64,000 nt of DNA from NCBI RefSeq assembly GCF_000152725.1, contig NZ_CH724131.1, positions 632,680 to 696,679 of the forward strand, in the 5' to 3' direction. Position numbers and translations under genes: made by a program. Origin of the DNA: Pseudooceanicola batsensis HTCC2597 (lineage in GTDB: Bacteria; Pseudomonadota; Alphaproteobacteria; Rhodobacterales; Rhodobacteraceae). The notes below the pieces were generated by a model. It ran no database searches and was not told where the DNA came from. It was given only the letters and a program-made list of their open reading frames with translations. Below are positions 9,632 to 18,668 of this stretch, piece by piece; within the stretch, counting starts at the first letter, position 1, and every line of letters begins with the position of its first letter.

Positions 9632-10504
9632 ATGGCAGACGTTGCATTTCTGGGCCTGGGCGTGATGGGCTATCCGATGGCCGGACACCTCCGGGCGGCC
9701 GGCCATTCGGTGCGGGTCTACAACCGCACGGCCGCCAAGGCCGAGGCCTGGGTCGAAGAGCATGGCGGCACTTCGGCCGCGACCCCGCGCGAGGCGGCGA
9801 AAGGTGCCGAATTCGTGATGACCTGCGTCGGCAACGACGACGACCTGCGCGCGGTCTGCACCGGCGCCGACGGTGCCTTCGCCGGCATGGAGGAGGGCGC
9901 GGTCCTGGTCGATCACACCACCGTCTCGGCCATGGTCACCCGCGATCTTGCCGCCATCGCCGCCGAACGCGGCCTCGGCTTTGTCGACGCCCCGATCTCG
10001 GGCGGGCAGGCGGGGGCCGAGAACGGGCAGCTCTCGGTCATGTGCGGCGGCGAGGAGGGCGCATTCGCCCGCGCCGAGCCGATCATCGGCGCCTATTCCA
10101 AGATCTGCCGCCGCCTGGGAGAGACGGGCGCGGGCCAGATCACCAAGATGTGCAACCAGATCGCCATCGCCGGCCTGGTCCAGGGCCTCTCCGAGGCGCT
10201 GCATTTCGCCCAGAAGAGCGGCATGGACGGCGAGAAGGTGGTCGAGGTGATCTCGCAGGGGGCCGCCGGCTCGTGGCAGATGGTCAACCGCCACAAGACC
10301 ATGCTGGCGGACGAGTACGACCACGGCTTCGCGGTGGACTGGATGCGCAAGGACCTTGGCATCTGCCTCGACACCGCCGACGAGATCGGCGCCTCGCTCC
10401 CCGTCACAGCGCTGGTCGATCAGTTCTACAAGGACGTTCAGCGCATGGGCGGCGGCCGATGGGACACGTCGTCTCTGCTGAAACGCCTGACACGGGACCA
10501 ATGA
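9632..10504 (+). CDS. NAD(P)-dependent beta-hydroxyacid dehydrogenase (3-hydroxyisobutyrate dehydrogenase-like)
   Basis: A 290-residue protein of the 6-phosphogluconate/3-hydroxyisobutyrate dehydrogenase superfamily. It has the Rossmann motif FLGLGVMGYPMAGHL at the N-terminus, the substrate-binding DAPISGGQAGAENG segment near residue 125, and the catalytic lysine in GQITKMCNQ near 172. Tartronate semialdehyde reductase (GarR/GlxR) and 3-hydroxyisobutyrate dehydrogenase (MmsB) are the obvious options; nothing nearby (no valine or glyoxylate genes) separates them. It is divergent from the penicillin-acylase-like gene with a 71-base shared promoter region. Confidence 0.85.
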   Translation: MADVAFLGLGVMGYPMAGHLRAAGHSVRVYNRTAAKAEAWVEEHGGTSAATPREAAKGAEFVMTCVGNDDDLRAVCTGADGAFAGMEEGAVLVDHTTVSAMVTRDLAAIAAERGLGFVDAPISGGQAGAENGQLSVMCGGEEGAFARAEPIIGAYSKICRRLGETGAGQITKMCNQIAIAGLVQGLSEALHFAQKSGMDGEKVVEVISQGAAGSWQMVNRHKTMLADEYDHGFAVDWMRKDLGICLDTADEIGASLPVTALVDQFYKDVQRMGGGRWDTSSLLKRLTRDQ

Positions 10505-10740
10505 GGCGCCCCTGCGCGGCAGGTGCAGGGTCACGGGCCGGCGGTGTCTCTCGGGAAAGCGGCGGCTCGGAGTATGCGGTTTCGACCAAGGTTCCGCGCC
10601 AGAGGACCTCGCCGGCACGCATCTCGTCGAAGATGGCCGCACCTGGCGCTCGCCTACCTTCCCGTTTGGCAGGCGCCTCCCCGGGGACAGCGCGTGCAAC
10701 GGCGTGATCTCCGTGGTCATTCAGTAGCTTGCTGGAATTT

Positions 10741-10815
10741 TGGCTCCGGCGGTAGGGATCGAACCTACGACCAATTGATTAACAGTCAACTGCTCTACCG
10801 CTGAGCTACGCCGGA
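10741..10815 (-). tRNA. tRNA-Asn (GTT)
   Basis: The minus strand folds into a full cloverleaf of 75 bases: acceptor TCCGGCG pairs with CGCCGGA, D-arm GCTC/GAGC, anticodon stem GTTGA/TCAAT enclosing loop CTGTTAA (anticodon GTT), T-arm GTAGG/CCTAC with loop TTCGATC, discriminator G and an encoded CCA. Confidence 0.97.
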
Positions 10816-10877
10816 ACACGAAGCGGCGTATAGCAACACCGATTCCACGCGTCCAGAGGGAAGTCGACATAACTCCG

Positions 10878-11828
10878 TTATTTTCCCGTCTGGCCCCCGA
10901 CCGGCCGGAAGACGGCGTCCGCGGCCAGATCGCCCTCGGGGATGACGAGCTTTTTTGACGCAAGGTCAATGAGATGCGCCAGGACGTTGCGTTCCGCGGC
11001 CGGCAGCAGATGTGCCGCGATGTCGGTGTAGACACGCCGCGCGATCAGCTGCGCGTCGGCCGGGCCTTCGGCCAGGGCGCGAAGAATCCCCTCCTCCCGC
11101 GTGCGACGGTGCGCGACGAGCCAGTCGAGACGGTCGTGGGGGGCGGTCAGCTCCGGCCCGTGGCCGGGATAGTACACGCGCGCCGGACGCTCGCGCAGCA
11201 GGGCGCAGCTCTCCATGAACTGCGTCAGGTCGCCGTCGGGGGGCGAGACGATCGAGGTCGACCAGGCCATCACGTGGTCGCCGCAGAACACGGTGCCGAA
11301 GGATTCGCCCTCGAAGGCCAGGTCAAAGCTCATGTGATTGCACTGGTGGCCCGGCGTCCAGAGCGCCCGGATGCGCCAGCCGTCGCCCTCGACGATCTCG
11401 TCATGCGCCAGGCGCCGGTCCGGGGCGAAATCGGCATCCACGCCTTCGCCGCCGCCGAGACCGCCCTGCGCGGCGAGCCGGCGCATGACCTCGGACCGAC
11501 CGGTCTCGGCGTCGCCATGGGCCAGGACCGGGGCGCCGGTCGAGCGGGCGAGGTAGCGCGCCAGGGGCGCGTGATCCGCATGGGCATGGGTGACGAAGAT
11601 ATGGGTGATCCGCTCTCCCGGTGCGAGGGCAGCCTCGATCGCCGCCTGGTGATGCACGTCGAGAGGGCCGGGGTCGATCACCGCGATGCCCGAGCCCTTG
11701 CCGACGAGGTAGGTGTTCGTCCCCCTGAAGGTGAAGGCCGAGGGATTGTCGCAGAGGATGCGTCGAATCCCCGGTGCGATCTCCTCGGGCTGGCCGGGCA
11801 AGGGGGCGAAGTCATCGGGGTGGCGCAT
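10878..11828 (-). CDS. Metallo-beta-lactamase fold hydrolase (LACTB2/glyoxalase II-like)
   Basis: A 316-residue protein with the di-zinc motif VTHAHADHAP (HxHxDH), further metal ligands in HQCNH and FCGDHVM, and YYPGHGPE. The C-terminal 60 residues look like the winged-helix domain of LACTB2-type enzymes. The start at 11828 is preceded by CAGGA at good spacing; a TTG 27 bases upstream is less likely. It is divergent from the sensor kinase gene with 51 bases between starts. Such enzymes cleave thioesters, lactones or RNA; the substrate is unknown. Confidence 0.85.
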   Translation of the reverse strand: MRHPDDFAPLPGQPEEIAPGIRRILCDNPSAFTFRGTNTYLVGKGSGIAVIDPGPLDVHHQAAIEAALAPGERITHIFVTHAHADHAPLARYLARSTGAPVLAHGDAETGRSEVMRRLAAQGGLGGGEGVDADFAPDRRLAHDEIVEGDGWRIRALWTPGHQCNHMSFDLAFEGESFGTVFCGDHVMAWSTSIVSPPDGDLTQFMESCALLRERPARVYYPGHGPELTAPHDRLDWLVAHRRTREEGILRALAEGPADAQLIARRVYTDIAAHLLPAAERNVLAHLIDLASKKLVIPEGDLAADAVFRPVGGQTGK

Positions 11829-11879
11829 GGGCGTGTCCTGTGTTTCTGTCGCCAAAGGACGACGAGAGGTACCCTATCC

Positions 11880-13172
11880 ATGAGTTTCGCCTGGCTCAAA
11901 CGCTATGTGCCGCGCGGGATCTATGGCCGGGCGGCCCTGATCCTGATCCTTCCCGTGGTCTGCATTCAGCTTGTCGTCTCGGTGGTCTTCATCCAGCGCC
12001 ATTTCGAAGGTGTGACCACCCAGATGACCGCGACCATCAGCGACGAACTGACCCTAGTCGCGGCGGCCGAGCCGGAGCGTCGGGCCGAACTGGCCCAAAG
12101 CCTGCAGATCGCGGTTCGGGAGGTTCCGCTCAGCGGCGTTCCCGTCCGGAATCAGCGGCGCTGGTACGATCTCTCCGGCGTGACGGTGATTTCGGTACTG
12201 CGCGAAAGGGTGCCGCAGATCCGGGCCGTCGAATTGCCGGATGACTATGTCGTGCGGGTCTACATGATCGACGGGGACGAGGCGGTGCGCATGACCTTTC
12301 CGCGGGCGCAGGTTTCGGCCTCGAACCCGCATCAGCTCTTGGTGAACATGATGTTCTTCGGCGCGCTTATGACCCTTGTCGCCTATGTCTACCTGCGCAA
12401 CCAGCTGCGGCCGATCACCCGCCTCGCCACCGCGGCCGAGGCGTTCGGCAAGGGTCATGCCGTCCCCTACAGACCGGCCGGCGCGGCCGAGGTGAGGGCG
12501 GCCGGAGCCGCCTTCCTGGCCATGCGGAACCGGATCGAGCGGCAGATCGAACAGCGGACCCTGATGCTTTCGGGGGTGAGCCACGATCTTCGGACGCCGC
12601 TGACACGGCTGAAACTCGGCCTCTCGATGCTCGAGGACGAAGAGAGGGAACCGCTGGAGCGCGACGTGCAGGAAATGCAGCGCATGATCGACGAATTCCT
12701 GGACTTCGCCCGTGGTGCGGCCGCCGAGAAGGTCGAGAAATGCGACCCCGTTGCCATGGTGCGGGGCATTGTCGAGGATGCCGCGCGGGGGGGCGCGGTT
12801 GTCCGGCTGGTCGAGGCGACGGGAGAGGGCCGGATCCTGCTGCGACCCGGCGCGATGCGGCGGGCGCTGGAGAACCTGATCTCGAACGCCGTGCGATATG
12901 GCTCGCGCGCCGAGGTCTCGGTGCAGTTGTCGGAAAAGGCGCTGCGTATCCGGGTCGAGGACGACGGACCCGGCATTCCGCCCGAGCAGCGCGAGGACGC
13001 CACGCGCCCCTTCGCGCGGCTGGAGCCGGGGCGGAACCAGAACCGGGTGTCGGGCGTCGGGCTGGGCCTTGCCATCGCAACAGACATCGCCCGCACCCAT
13101 GGCGGTGTGCTGCGGCTGGGCGAATCCGGACGGCTCGGCGGGTTGCAGGCCGATATCGTGCTGGCCCGCTAG
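11880..13172 (+). CDS. EnvZ-like sensor histidine kinase
   Basis: A 430-residue membrane kinase. Order: N-terminal transmembrane helix (LILILPVVCIQLVVSVVFI), a periplasmic region of about 125 residues, a second helix with a HAMP linker, then HisKA with LSGVSHDLRTPL (phospho-acceptor His235), N-box NLISNAVRYG, G1 DDGPGIP and G2 GVGLGLAIA. This arrangement resembles EnvZ, the osmolarity sensor pairing with OmpR. No response regulator gene adjoins it. The stop codon is interlocked with the convergent DNA ligase stop (CTAG). Confidence 0.85.
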   Translation: MSFAWLKRYVPRGIYGRAALILILPVVCIQLVVSVVFIQRHFEGVTTQMTATISDELTLVAAAEPERRAELAQSLQIAVREVPLSGVPVRNQRRWYDLSGVTVISVLRERVPQIRAVELPDDYVVRVYMIDGDEAVRMTFPRAQVSASNPHQLLVNMMFFGALMTLVAYVYLRNQLRPITRLATAAEAFGKGHAVPYRPAGAAEVRAAGAAFLAMRNRIERQIEQRTLMLSGVSHDLRTPLTRLKLGLSMLEDEEREPLERDVQEMQRMIDEFLDFARGAAAEKVEKCDPVAMVRGIVEDAARGGAVVRLVEATGEGRILLRPGAMRRALENLISNAVRYGSRAEVSVQLSEKALRIRVEDDGPGIPPEQREDATRPFARLEPGRNQNRVSGVGLGLAIATDIARTHGGVLRLGESGRLGGLQADIVLAR

Positions 13173-14734
13173 TCCGGCGGCAGCATCTCGCGAAGCGTCT
13201 CCAGCCGGTCCGCCTCGGCGGCGGGCTTGTCGCGCCGTATGCGGGCGATCCGGGGAAACCGCATGGCGACGCCGGACTTGTGCCGCTTCGACCGGTTCAG
13301 CCCCTCGAAGGCGATCTCAAGCACCAGTTTCGGCGCCACCGCGCGGACCGGTCCGAAACGATCGGTGGTGTTCTGACGGACGAAGCGGTCCAGCTCCTTC
13401 AGTTCTTCGTCGGTGAAGCCGAAATAGGCCTTGCCGACGGGGACGAGCTGGTCTCCGTCCCACACGCCGAACCCGTAGTCCGAGTAATATCCCGATCGCT
13501 TGCCGTGCCCCCGTTGCGCGGTCATCAGCACCGCGTCGATCAGCATCGGGTCGCGCTTCCACTTGAACCAGTGGCCGCGGATTCGTCCGGCCAGATAGGG
13601 GCTGTCGCGATGCTTGATCATCACCCCCTCGATCACCGGGTCGGGCGGATCTGCCCGCAGCGCCGCGATGTCGTCCCAGCTTTCGAAGGCGAGGAGGGGG
13701 GAGAGATCGAGGCGGGACGGGTCGAACCCGGCAGACAGATGTTCCAACCGGTTTCGCCGGTCTGTGAAAGGCAGGGAGCGGATATCTTGCCCTGCATCGA
13801 TCAGAATATCGTATATGCGCAAGGCAGCCGGGTGGCTCGCGAGCAGGGTTTTCGGAGCGGTCTTGCGATTCAGCCGCTTCTGAAGATCGCCGAAGGGCGC
13901 GACGGCGTCGCCCCGGCGGACCAGCAGTTCCCCGTCCAGTGTGCCCTCGAAATCCAAGGCCTCGATCACGTCGGGGAAGGCCGGTGAGATGTCCTCGCCC
14001 GTGCGGGAATAGAGCCTGCGGACACCGCCGTCGGACACCGCCTGCACGCGGATGCCATCCCATTTCCATTCCGCCACGTAGTCCGAGGGCGACAGATCGC
14101 GCAGCGCCTCTAGATCGGTCGGCGTCGACAGCATCACCGGCCGGAACGGGGCGAGCGCGGCCGCGACCTGCTTCTCGCCCCCCTCGGCCCAGGCGAAGAG
14201 CGAGGCGTAGGGCGGCGCGAGCCCGTGCCAGAGCTCTTCGATCTCGGTGACGGGAAGATCGCCGAACTGCGCCACGGCGAGCCGCGCCAGACGCGCTGAG
14301 ACGCCCACGCGCATCCCGCCGGTGGCCAGCTTGAGATAGGCATAGCGTTCGCTGGCCGTCATCTCGTCCAGCCGTCCGGCAACCACGCCGGGCAGGGCCG
14401 CGCGCCCGGTGGATTGCAGTTCCTCGACCAGGCCGGGCAGGGACGGCGAAGCCGGGGTCTCGGGTTCGGGCCAGATCAGCGCGATGGTCTCGGCCAGGTC
14501 CCCGACGAAATCGTAGGACAGGGCGAAAAGCGTCTCGTCCACGCGTTCCGCCACCAGTCCGCGCAGCAGCGAAGGCGTCACCTGCCGCAACCCGAGGTCC
14601 CCGGTCAGCGCTGCCAGCCCGTAGCCGCGTTCCGGATCGGGCCGGGCCGCGAAGAAGTCGGTCAGGAGGGTCAGCTTGCCGTTTCGCGCCGGCGTGAAGG
14701 CCAGCCGTTCGAGCAGGTCCGCAAAGGCCCTCAT
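13169..14734 (-). CDS. ATP-dependent DNA ligase (DNA-damage-response LigC/LigB-type)
   Basis: A 521-residue ligase: an N-terminal helical DNA-binding domain (about 1-200), a nucleotidyltransferase domain with motif I EWKWDGIR (adenylated Lys224), motif IIIa/IV region LDGELLV and EGVMIKH, motif V HWFKWKRD, and an OB-fold tail. It matches the family described as cisplatin damage response ligase, which co-occurs with an exonuclease, a DEXH helicase and the endonuclease PdeM. The exonuclease gene lies directly upstream with an ATGA overlap. The start is the ATG inside that overlap; a much longer reading frame merges into the neighbour and is not real. Confidence 0.9.
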   Translation of the reverse strand: MRAFADLLERLAFTPARNGKLTLLTDFFAARPDPERGYGLAALTGDLGLRQVTPSLLRGLVAERVDETLFALSYDFVGDLAETIALIWPEPETPASPSLPGLVEELQSTGRAALPGVVAGRLDEMTASERYAYLKLATGGMRVGVSARLARLAVAQFGDLPVTEIEELWHGLAPPYASLFAWAEGGEKQVAAALAPFRPVMLSTPTDLEALRDLSPSDYVAEWKWDGIRVQAVSDGGVRRLYSRTGEDISPAFPDVIEALDFEGTLDGELLVRRGDAVAPFGDLQKRLNRKTAPKTLLASHPAALRIYDILIDAGQDIRSLPFTDRRNRLEHLSAGFDPSRLDLSPLLAFESWDDIAALRADPPDPVIEGVMIKHRDSPYLAGRIRGHWFKWKRDPMLIDAVLMTAQRGHGKRSGYYSDYGFGVWDGDQLVPVGKAYFGFTDEELKELDRFVRQNTTDRFGPVRAVAPKLVLEIAFEGLNRSKRHKSGVAMRFPRIARIRRDKPAAEADRLETLREMLPPD

Positions 14735-15741
14735 TCCGGCGCCTCGTCCTCGTAGCCCACCAGCCGCAGCGGGCGCCCGCGCCGCTGGGTCATCTCGCAC
14801 CAGCGCATCAGCGCGTCCTCGCGCCCGTGGGTGATCCAGGTTTCCTGGGGGTTCAGCTCTTCCACCGTGCGGGTCAGATCGGGCCAGTCGACATGGTCCG
14901 ACACGACGAGCGGCAGTTCCACCCCGCGCGCCTTGGCCCGGTTGCGGATCTGCATCCAGCCCGAGGCGAAGCCGATCAGCGGATCGGGAAACCGCCGGAT
15001 CCATGGGGCGTTGAAGGCCGAGGGCGGGGCGAGCACGATCTCGCCCGCATAGTCCGCCTTTTGCACCCCGCTGTCCGTCGCCGGCCGCAACGCGCCAAGG
15101 TCGATCCCCTGCGCGACGTGGTAATCGCAGAGCGCGGTCAGGGCGCCGTGGAGATAGATCGGCCTGTCCCATCCGGCGGCGCGGATCAGCGCAATCACCC
15201 GCTGCGCCTTGCCGAGCGCATAGGCCCCGACCATGTGCGCCCGGTCGGGAAAGGTCTCGAGCGAGGCCAGGAGCTTGCCGATCTCCTCCATCGGATCGGG
15301 ATGGGTGAAGACCGGCAGGCCGAAGGTGGCCTCGGTCACGAAGACATCGCAGGGCAGGGGCTCCCACGGGGGGCAGACCGGATTGGAATGGCGGCAGTAG
15401 TCGCCCGAGACGGTGATCCGGACGCCCCGGTACTCCAGCCCGATCTGAGCCGACCCCAGGACATGACCCGCCGGCCGGAAGGTCACGCCCACGCCACCCA
15501 CTTCGGTCCGCTCGGGTCCGGCGGGCTGGCGTGCGCGGGTGAATTCCTCGCCATACCGCAGCGCCATGATGTCCAGCGTCTCGGGGGTGGCCATGACGGC
15601 GCCGTGTCCGGGACGGGCGTGATCGGCATGGCCATGGGTGATCAGTGCGCGTGGCACGGGTGCGACCGGGTCGATATGGAAATCCCCGGGCGGGCAATAG
15701 AGCCCCTGCTCCGTGGGGTGGAGAAGATCTTCGAACCGCAT
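14731..15741 (-). CDS. DNA ligase-associated metallo-beta-lactamase exonuclease
   Basis: A 336-residue MBL/beta-CASP protein resembling the ligase-associated DNA damage response exonuclease (SNM1-like). Metal ligands: ITHGHADHARPGH at about residues 34-46 and the GDYCRHSNP segment. It begins MRFEDLLHPTEQGLYCPPGDFHIDP, a usual opening for this family. It is translationally coupled to the downstream ligase through ATGA, arguing for a joint role in end processing and sealing. The helicase and PdeM partners are not upstream; a tRNA gene stands there instead. Confidence 0.88.
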   Translation of the reverse strand: MRFEDLLHPTEQGLYCPPGDFHIDPVAPVPRALITHGHADHARPGHGAVMATPETLDIMALRYGEEFTRARQPAGPERTEVGGVGVTFRPAGHVLGSAQIGLEYRGVRITVSGDYCRHSNPVCPPWEPLPCDVFVTEATFGLPVFTHPDPMEEIGKLLASLETFPDRAHMVGAYALGKAQRVIALIRAAGWDRPIYLHGALTALCDYHVAQGIDLGALRPATDSGVQKADYAGEIVLAPPSAFNAPWIRRFPDPLIGFASGWMQIRNRAKARGVELPLVVSDHVDWPDLTRTVEELNPQETWITHGREDALMRWCEMTQRRGRPLRLVGYEDEAPE

Positions 15742-15770
15742 TCCGGGAAATTAGCGGGGACCGGCGCGAT

Positions 15771-15846
15771 TGGTAGGCCCGGCAGGATTCGAACCTGCAA
15801 CCAAAGCGTTATGAGCGCTCTGCTCTAACCGTTGAGCTACAGGCCC
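15771..15846 (-). tRNA. tRNA with CAT anticodon (Met elongator or lysidine-type Ile2)
   Basis: A 76-base cloverleaf on the minus strand: acceptor GGGCCTG/CGGGCCT (with G1-U72 and U6-G67 wobbles), D-arm GCTC/GAGC, anticodon stem GAGCG/CGCTT around CTCATAA, T-arm GCAGG/CCTGC, discriminator A and encoded CCA. It is not the initiator. The variable loop TGGTT and the D-loop ACGGTTA resemble E. coli tRNA-Ile(CAU) more than its elongator tRNA-Met, so tRNA-Ile2 modified by TilS is possible. Confidence 0.93.
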
Positions 15847-16017
15847 GCCGCCTCGTGATTAGGCAATCGCGGGGAACCGGTCAAGCACGGCCGCCACGCG
15901 CCCCGGCGCGGCCCGGCAGTGTGATCTTTCCGCCAGGGCGGGGCGGATGCGGGGCGGGGCTGGTTTCTGGACCCTCACCGGTCCTCCCGCTATCCTGACC
16001 GCCGACAGGACGGAGGA

Positions 16018-16860
16018 ATGATGCATTACCGGGTCGGAGATATCGAGGTGATCACGCTGGTCGATGGTCACGGCCGGGCGCCGAATGCGCTGTTTCCCGA
16101 TTACGAGGCCGACCGCGCGGCGGCGGCGGCGCGCCAGGCGGGCGAAGACTATGACGGCGAGACGGTCGAGGTTCCCATCCACGGCTTTGCCCTGCGCCAC
16201 GGCGGCGAGATCACCCTGGTGGATGCGGGGGCGCCCGACGGCTATGCCGACACCACCGGCGCCTATCTCGACAGTCTCGCCGCGGCCGGCATCGACCCGG
16301 CCGGGGTCACGCGGCTGGCGATGACCCATCTGCACGTGGATCACGTGGGGCAGATGGCGGATGCCGCGGGCAAAGCGCGCTTTCCGAACGCCGAACTATT
16401 TTCCGGTGCCGGGGACTGGGACCATTTCTTTGGCGATGCGCCCTATGCCGCCACCCGAACGGGCGGGCGCGAGCGTGCCTCGTTCGATCTGACGCGCCAT
16501 GCCTGCCGGCCCTATGCGGACCGCCGGCACGACGTCGCGGGCGAGACCGAGATCGCGCCGGGCATCACCATGCTCCCCTTGCCCGGTCATACGCCGGGGC
16601 ACAGCGGGATCCGGCTGAGCGACGGGGGAGAGACGCTGCTGATCTGGGGCGACACCATCCATGCCGCGGCCTTTCAGATGGCCGAACCCGACTGGGGGGT
16701 GCTCTTCGATGTCGATCGTGCGGCCGCGCGCGCCACGCGCAAAAGGCTGTTCGAGCAGTTGGCTAATGACGGCACACCGATCCTCGGTCCGCATGTGCCG
16801 CGTCCGGGCCCCTGGCGCGTGGAACGGGCGCCGATCGGCTATCGCCTCGCCCCGCTGTAG
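16018..16860 (+). CDS. Metallo-beta-lactamase fold hydrolase (AHL lactonase-like class)
   Basis: A 280-residue protein with [12 protein letters not shown] (HxHxDH), [10 protein letters not shown] and WGDTIHA, the metal-binding set of class B lactonase-type MBL proteins. The gene starts with two ATG codons in tandem behind ACGGAGGA. It resembles uncharacterised hydrolases annotated as MBL-fold; N-acyl homoserine lactonase activity is possible but cannot be claimed from these motifs. It lies just upstream of purM but 62 bases away. Confidence 0.82.
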   Translation: MMHYRVGDIEVITLVDGHGRAPNALFPDYEADRAAAAARQAGEDYDGETVEVPIHGFALRHGGEITLVDAGAPDGYADTTGAYLDSLAAAGIDPAGVTRLAMTHLHVDHVGQMADAAGKARFPNAELFSGAGDWDHFFGDAPYAATRTGGRERASFDLTRHACRPYADRRHDVAGETEIAPGITMLPLPGHTPGHSGIRLSDGGETLLIWGDTIHAAAFQMAEPDWGVLFDVDRAAARATRKRLFEQLANDGTPILGPHVPRPGPWRVERAPIGYRLAPL

Positions 16861-16922
16861 CGGCGCCCGTGGACAGCGCGGCCCGTCTGGTCTATCGGAA
16901 GCCAAACCAGCCGGAGGCCCAG

Positions 16923-17990
16923 ATGAGCGACAAGACCAACGGGATGACCTATGCCGATGCCGGCGTGGATATCGACGCCGGAAACGACCTTGTCGAACGG
17001 ATCAAACCCGCCGCCAAGCGGACCGCGCGCCAGGGTTCGATGGCGGGTCTGGGCGGCTTCGGCGCGCTCTTCGACCTGAAGGCCGCGGGGTATGACGACC
17101 CGATTCTCGTCGCCGCGACGGACGGTGTGGGCACCAAGCTGCGGATCGCCATCGACACCGGCCTGGTCGGCACGGTCGGGCAGGATCTTGTCGCGATGTG
17201 CGTCAACGATCTGGTCTGCCAGGGCGCCGAGCCGCTGTTCTTCCTGGATTATTTCGCCACCGGCAAGCTCTCGGTCGATCACGCCGCGCAGGTGATCGAG
17301 GGAATCGCCTGGGGCTGCGAGATCGCGAATTGCGCGCTGATCGGCGGCGAGACGGCCGAGATGCCGGGCATGTATCCCGAGGGCGATTTCGACCTGGCCG
17401 GCTTTGCTGTCGGGGCGATGGAACGGGGCCGGGCGCTGCCCGAAGGCGTGCAGGCGGGCGATCTCCTCGTCGGTCTGCCCTCGGCGGGCGTGCATTCCAA
17501 CGGCTATTCGCTGGTGCGCCGGATCGTCGATCACGGCGCGCTGTCATGGACCGACCGCGCACCTTGGTGCGAGCGTGAAACCACCGTGGCCGAGGATCTG
17601 CTGACCCCGACCCGGATCTACGTGGCCGACGCGCTCTGTGCCATCCGCGCCGGCGGCGTCCGTGCGCTGGCCCATATCACCGGCGGCGGCCTGACCGAGA
17701 ACCTGCCGCGCGTCCTCCCCGAGGGGTTGGGCGCCGAGATCGACCTCGCCGCCTTCGCCTATCCCTCCGTCTTCTCCTGGCTGGCCGAGACCGGCGGGAT
17801 CGAGGATGCCGAGATGCTGCGCACCTTCAATTGCGGCGTCGGCATGGTGCTGGTCGTCGCGGCCGACCGCTGGGAGGCGGTGCGCGCGGCGCTGGACGAG
17901 CAACAGGCCGCGGCCGCGCGCGTCATCGGAACGGTCGTCGAGGGCGCGGATATCCGCTATGCCAACGCCCTGGGAGACGGCGGGGCTTGA
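16923..17990 (+). CDS. purM: Phosphoribosylformylglycinamidine cyclo-ligase (AIR synthetase)
   Basis: A 355-residue ATP-dependent enzyme of de novo purine synthesis converting FGAM to AIR. Family segments: [12 protein letters not shown] near the N-terminus, [21 protein letters not shown] and [13 protein letters not shown]. The ATG at 16923 follows CCGGAGG at good spacing. The stop TGA overlaps the TTG start of purN, a common purMN pairing. Confidence 0.96.
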   Translation: MSDKTNGMTYADAGVDIDAGNDLVERIKPAAKRTARQGSMAGLGGFGALFDLKAAGYDDPILVAATDGVGTKLRIAIDTGLVGTVGQDLVAMCVNDLVCQGAEPLFFLDYFATGKLSVDHAAQVIEGIAWGCEIANCALIGGETAEMPGMYPEGDFDLAGFAVGAMERGRALPEGVQAGDLLVGLPSAGVHSNGYSLVRRIVDHGALSWTDRAPWCERETTVAEDLLTPTRIYVADALCAIRAGGVRALAHITGGGLTENLPRVLPEGLGAEIDLAAFAYPSVFSWLAETGGIEDAEMLRTFNCGVGMVLVVAADRWEAVRAALDEQQAAAARVIGTVVEGADIRYANALGDGGA

Positions 17991-18583
17991 AACGGGTCGT
18001 CATCCTGATCTCGGGCGGCGGATCGAACATGGTCCGGCTGGTGGAAAGCATGACCGGCGACCACCCGGCGCGCCCCGTTCTGGTCATCGCCAATTCGGCC
18101 GGTGCCGGGGGGCTGGCACGGGCCGCCGATCTGGGCGTGCCGACCGCCGTCGTGGATCACCGCCCCCACAAGGGCGACCGACCGGCCTTCGAGGCCGAAC
18201 TGATCCGAGTGATCGACGCCGCCGCGCCCGACATCCTCTGCCTCGCCGGTTTCATGCGGGTGCTGACCGAGGGCTTCACCGCCCGCTATGCGGGCCGGAT
18301 GCTGAACATCCATCCGTCGCTCTTGCCGAAATACCGCGGCCTCGACACCCATGCCCGCGCCATCGCGGCGGCCGATACCGAGGCCGGCTGCACGGTTCAC
18401 GAGGTCACGGCAGAACTCGACGGCGGGCCGATCCTGGGGCAGGCGCGGGTGCCGCTGCGCGCCGATGACACGCCCGCGACGCTGGCCGCCCGGGTCCTGG
18501 AACAGGAGCACCGGCTCTATCCGATGGTGCTCCGCCGCTTTGCGGAGGGAGACCGGTCCCGACTTGACCTTACGACCGCCTGA
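17987..18583 (+). CDS. purN: Phosphoribosylglycinamide formyltransferase
   Basis: A 198-residue GAR transformylase using 10-formyl-THF. Catalytic set: Asn and His in [13 protein letters not shown] and Asp in ELDGGPIL. The N-terminus [14 protein letters not shown] is the conserved opening of PurN, which fixes the start at a TTG overlapping the purM stop (TTGA). It catalyses an earlier step than PurM, so the pair is co-regulated rather than ordered by pathway step. Confidence 0.95.
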   Translation: MKRVVILISGGGSNMVRLVESMTGDHPARPVLVIANSAGAGGLARAADLGVPTAVVDHRPHKGDRPAFEAELIRVIDAAAPDILCLAGFMRVLTEGFTARYAGRMLNIHPSLLPKYRGLDTHARAIAAADTEAGCTVHEVTAELDGGPILGQARVPLRADDTPATLAARVLEQEHRLYPMVLRRFAEGDRSRLDLTTA

Positions 18584-18668
18584 GCGCCGCTTTTCAAGCC
18601 TCCGTGAATGCCCTATACCGGCCCAATCCCGCGCCGACCGCGCCACCTTTCAGGACGAACCTGACCTT

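Noticed and set aside
10505..10740. Possible small gene between the dehydrogenase and tRNA-Asn
   Set aside because: Open frames there have Arg/Pro-rich shadow composition, no ribosome site and no motif.
10974..13172. A 732-codon reading frame covering the MBL gene and the sensor kinase
   Set aside because: The first 300 codons are the antisense of the MBL-fold gene and have no family features; the kinase has its own ATG at 11880 with a ribosome site.
13169..15697. An 842-codon frame suggesting a ligase-nuclease fusion
   Set aside because: The N-terminal part is the exonuclease gene in the wrong frame; both proteins have clear separate starts and an ATGA overlap.
10741..15846. tRNA genes as integration sites of a genomic island
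   Set aside because: No integrase and no direct repeat of a tRNA 3' end was found next to either tRNA; flanking genes are ordinary.
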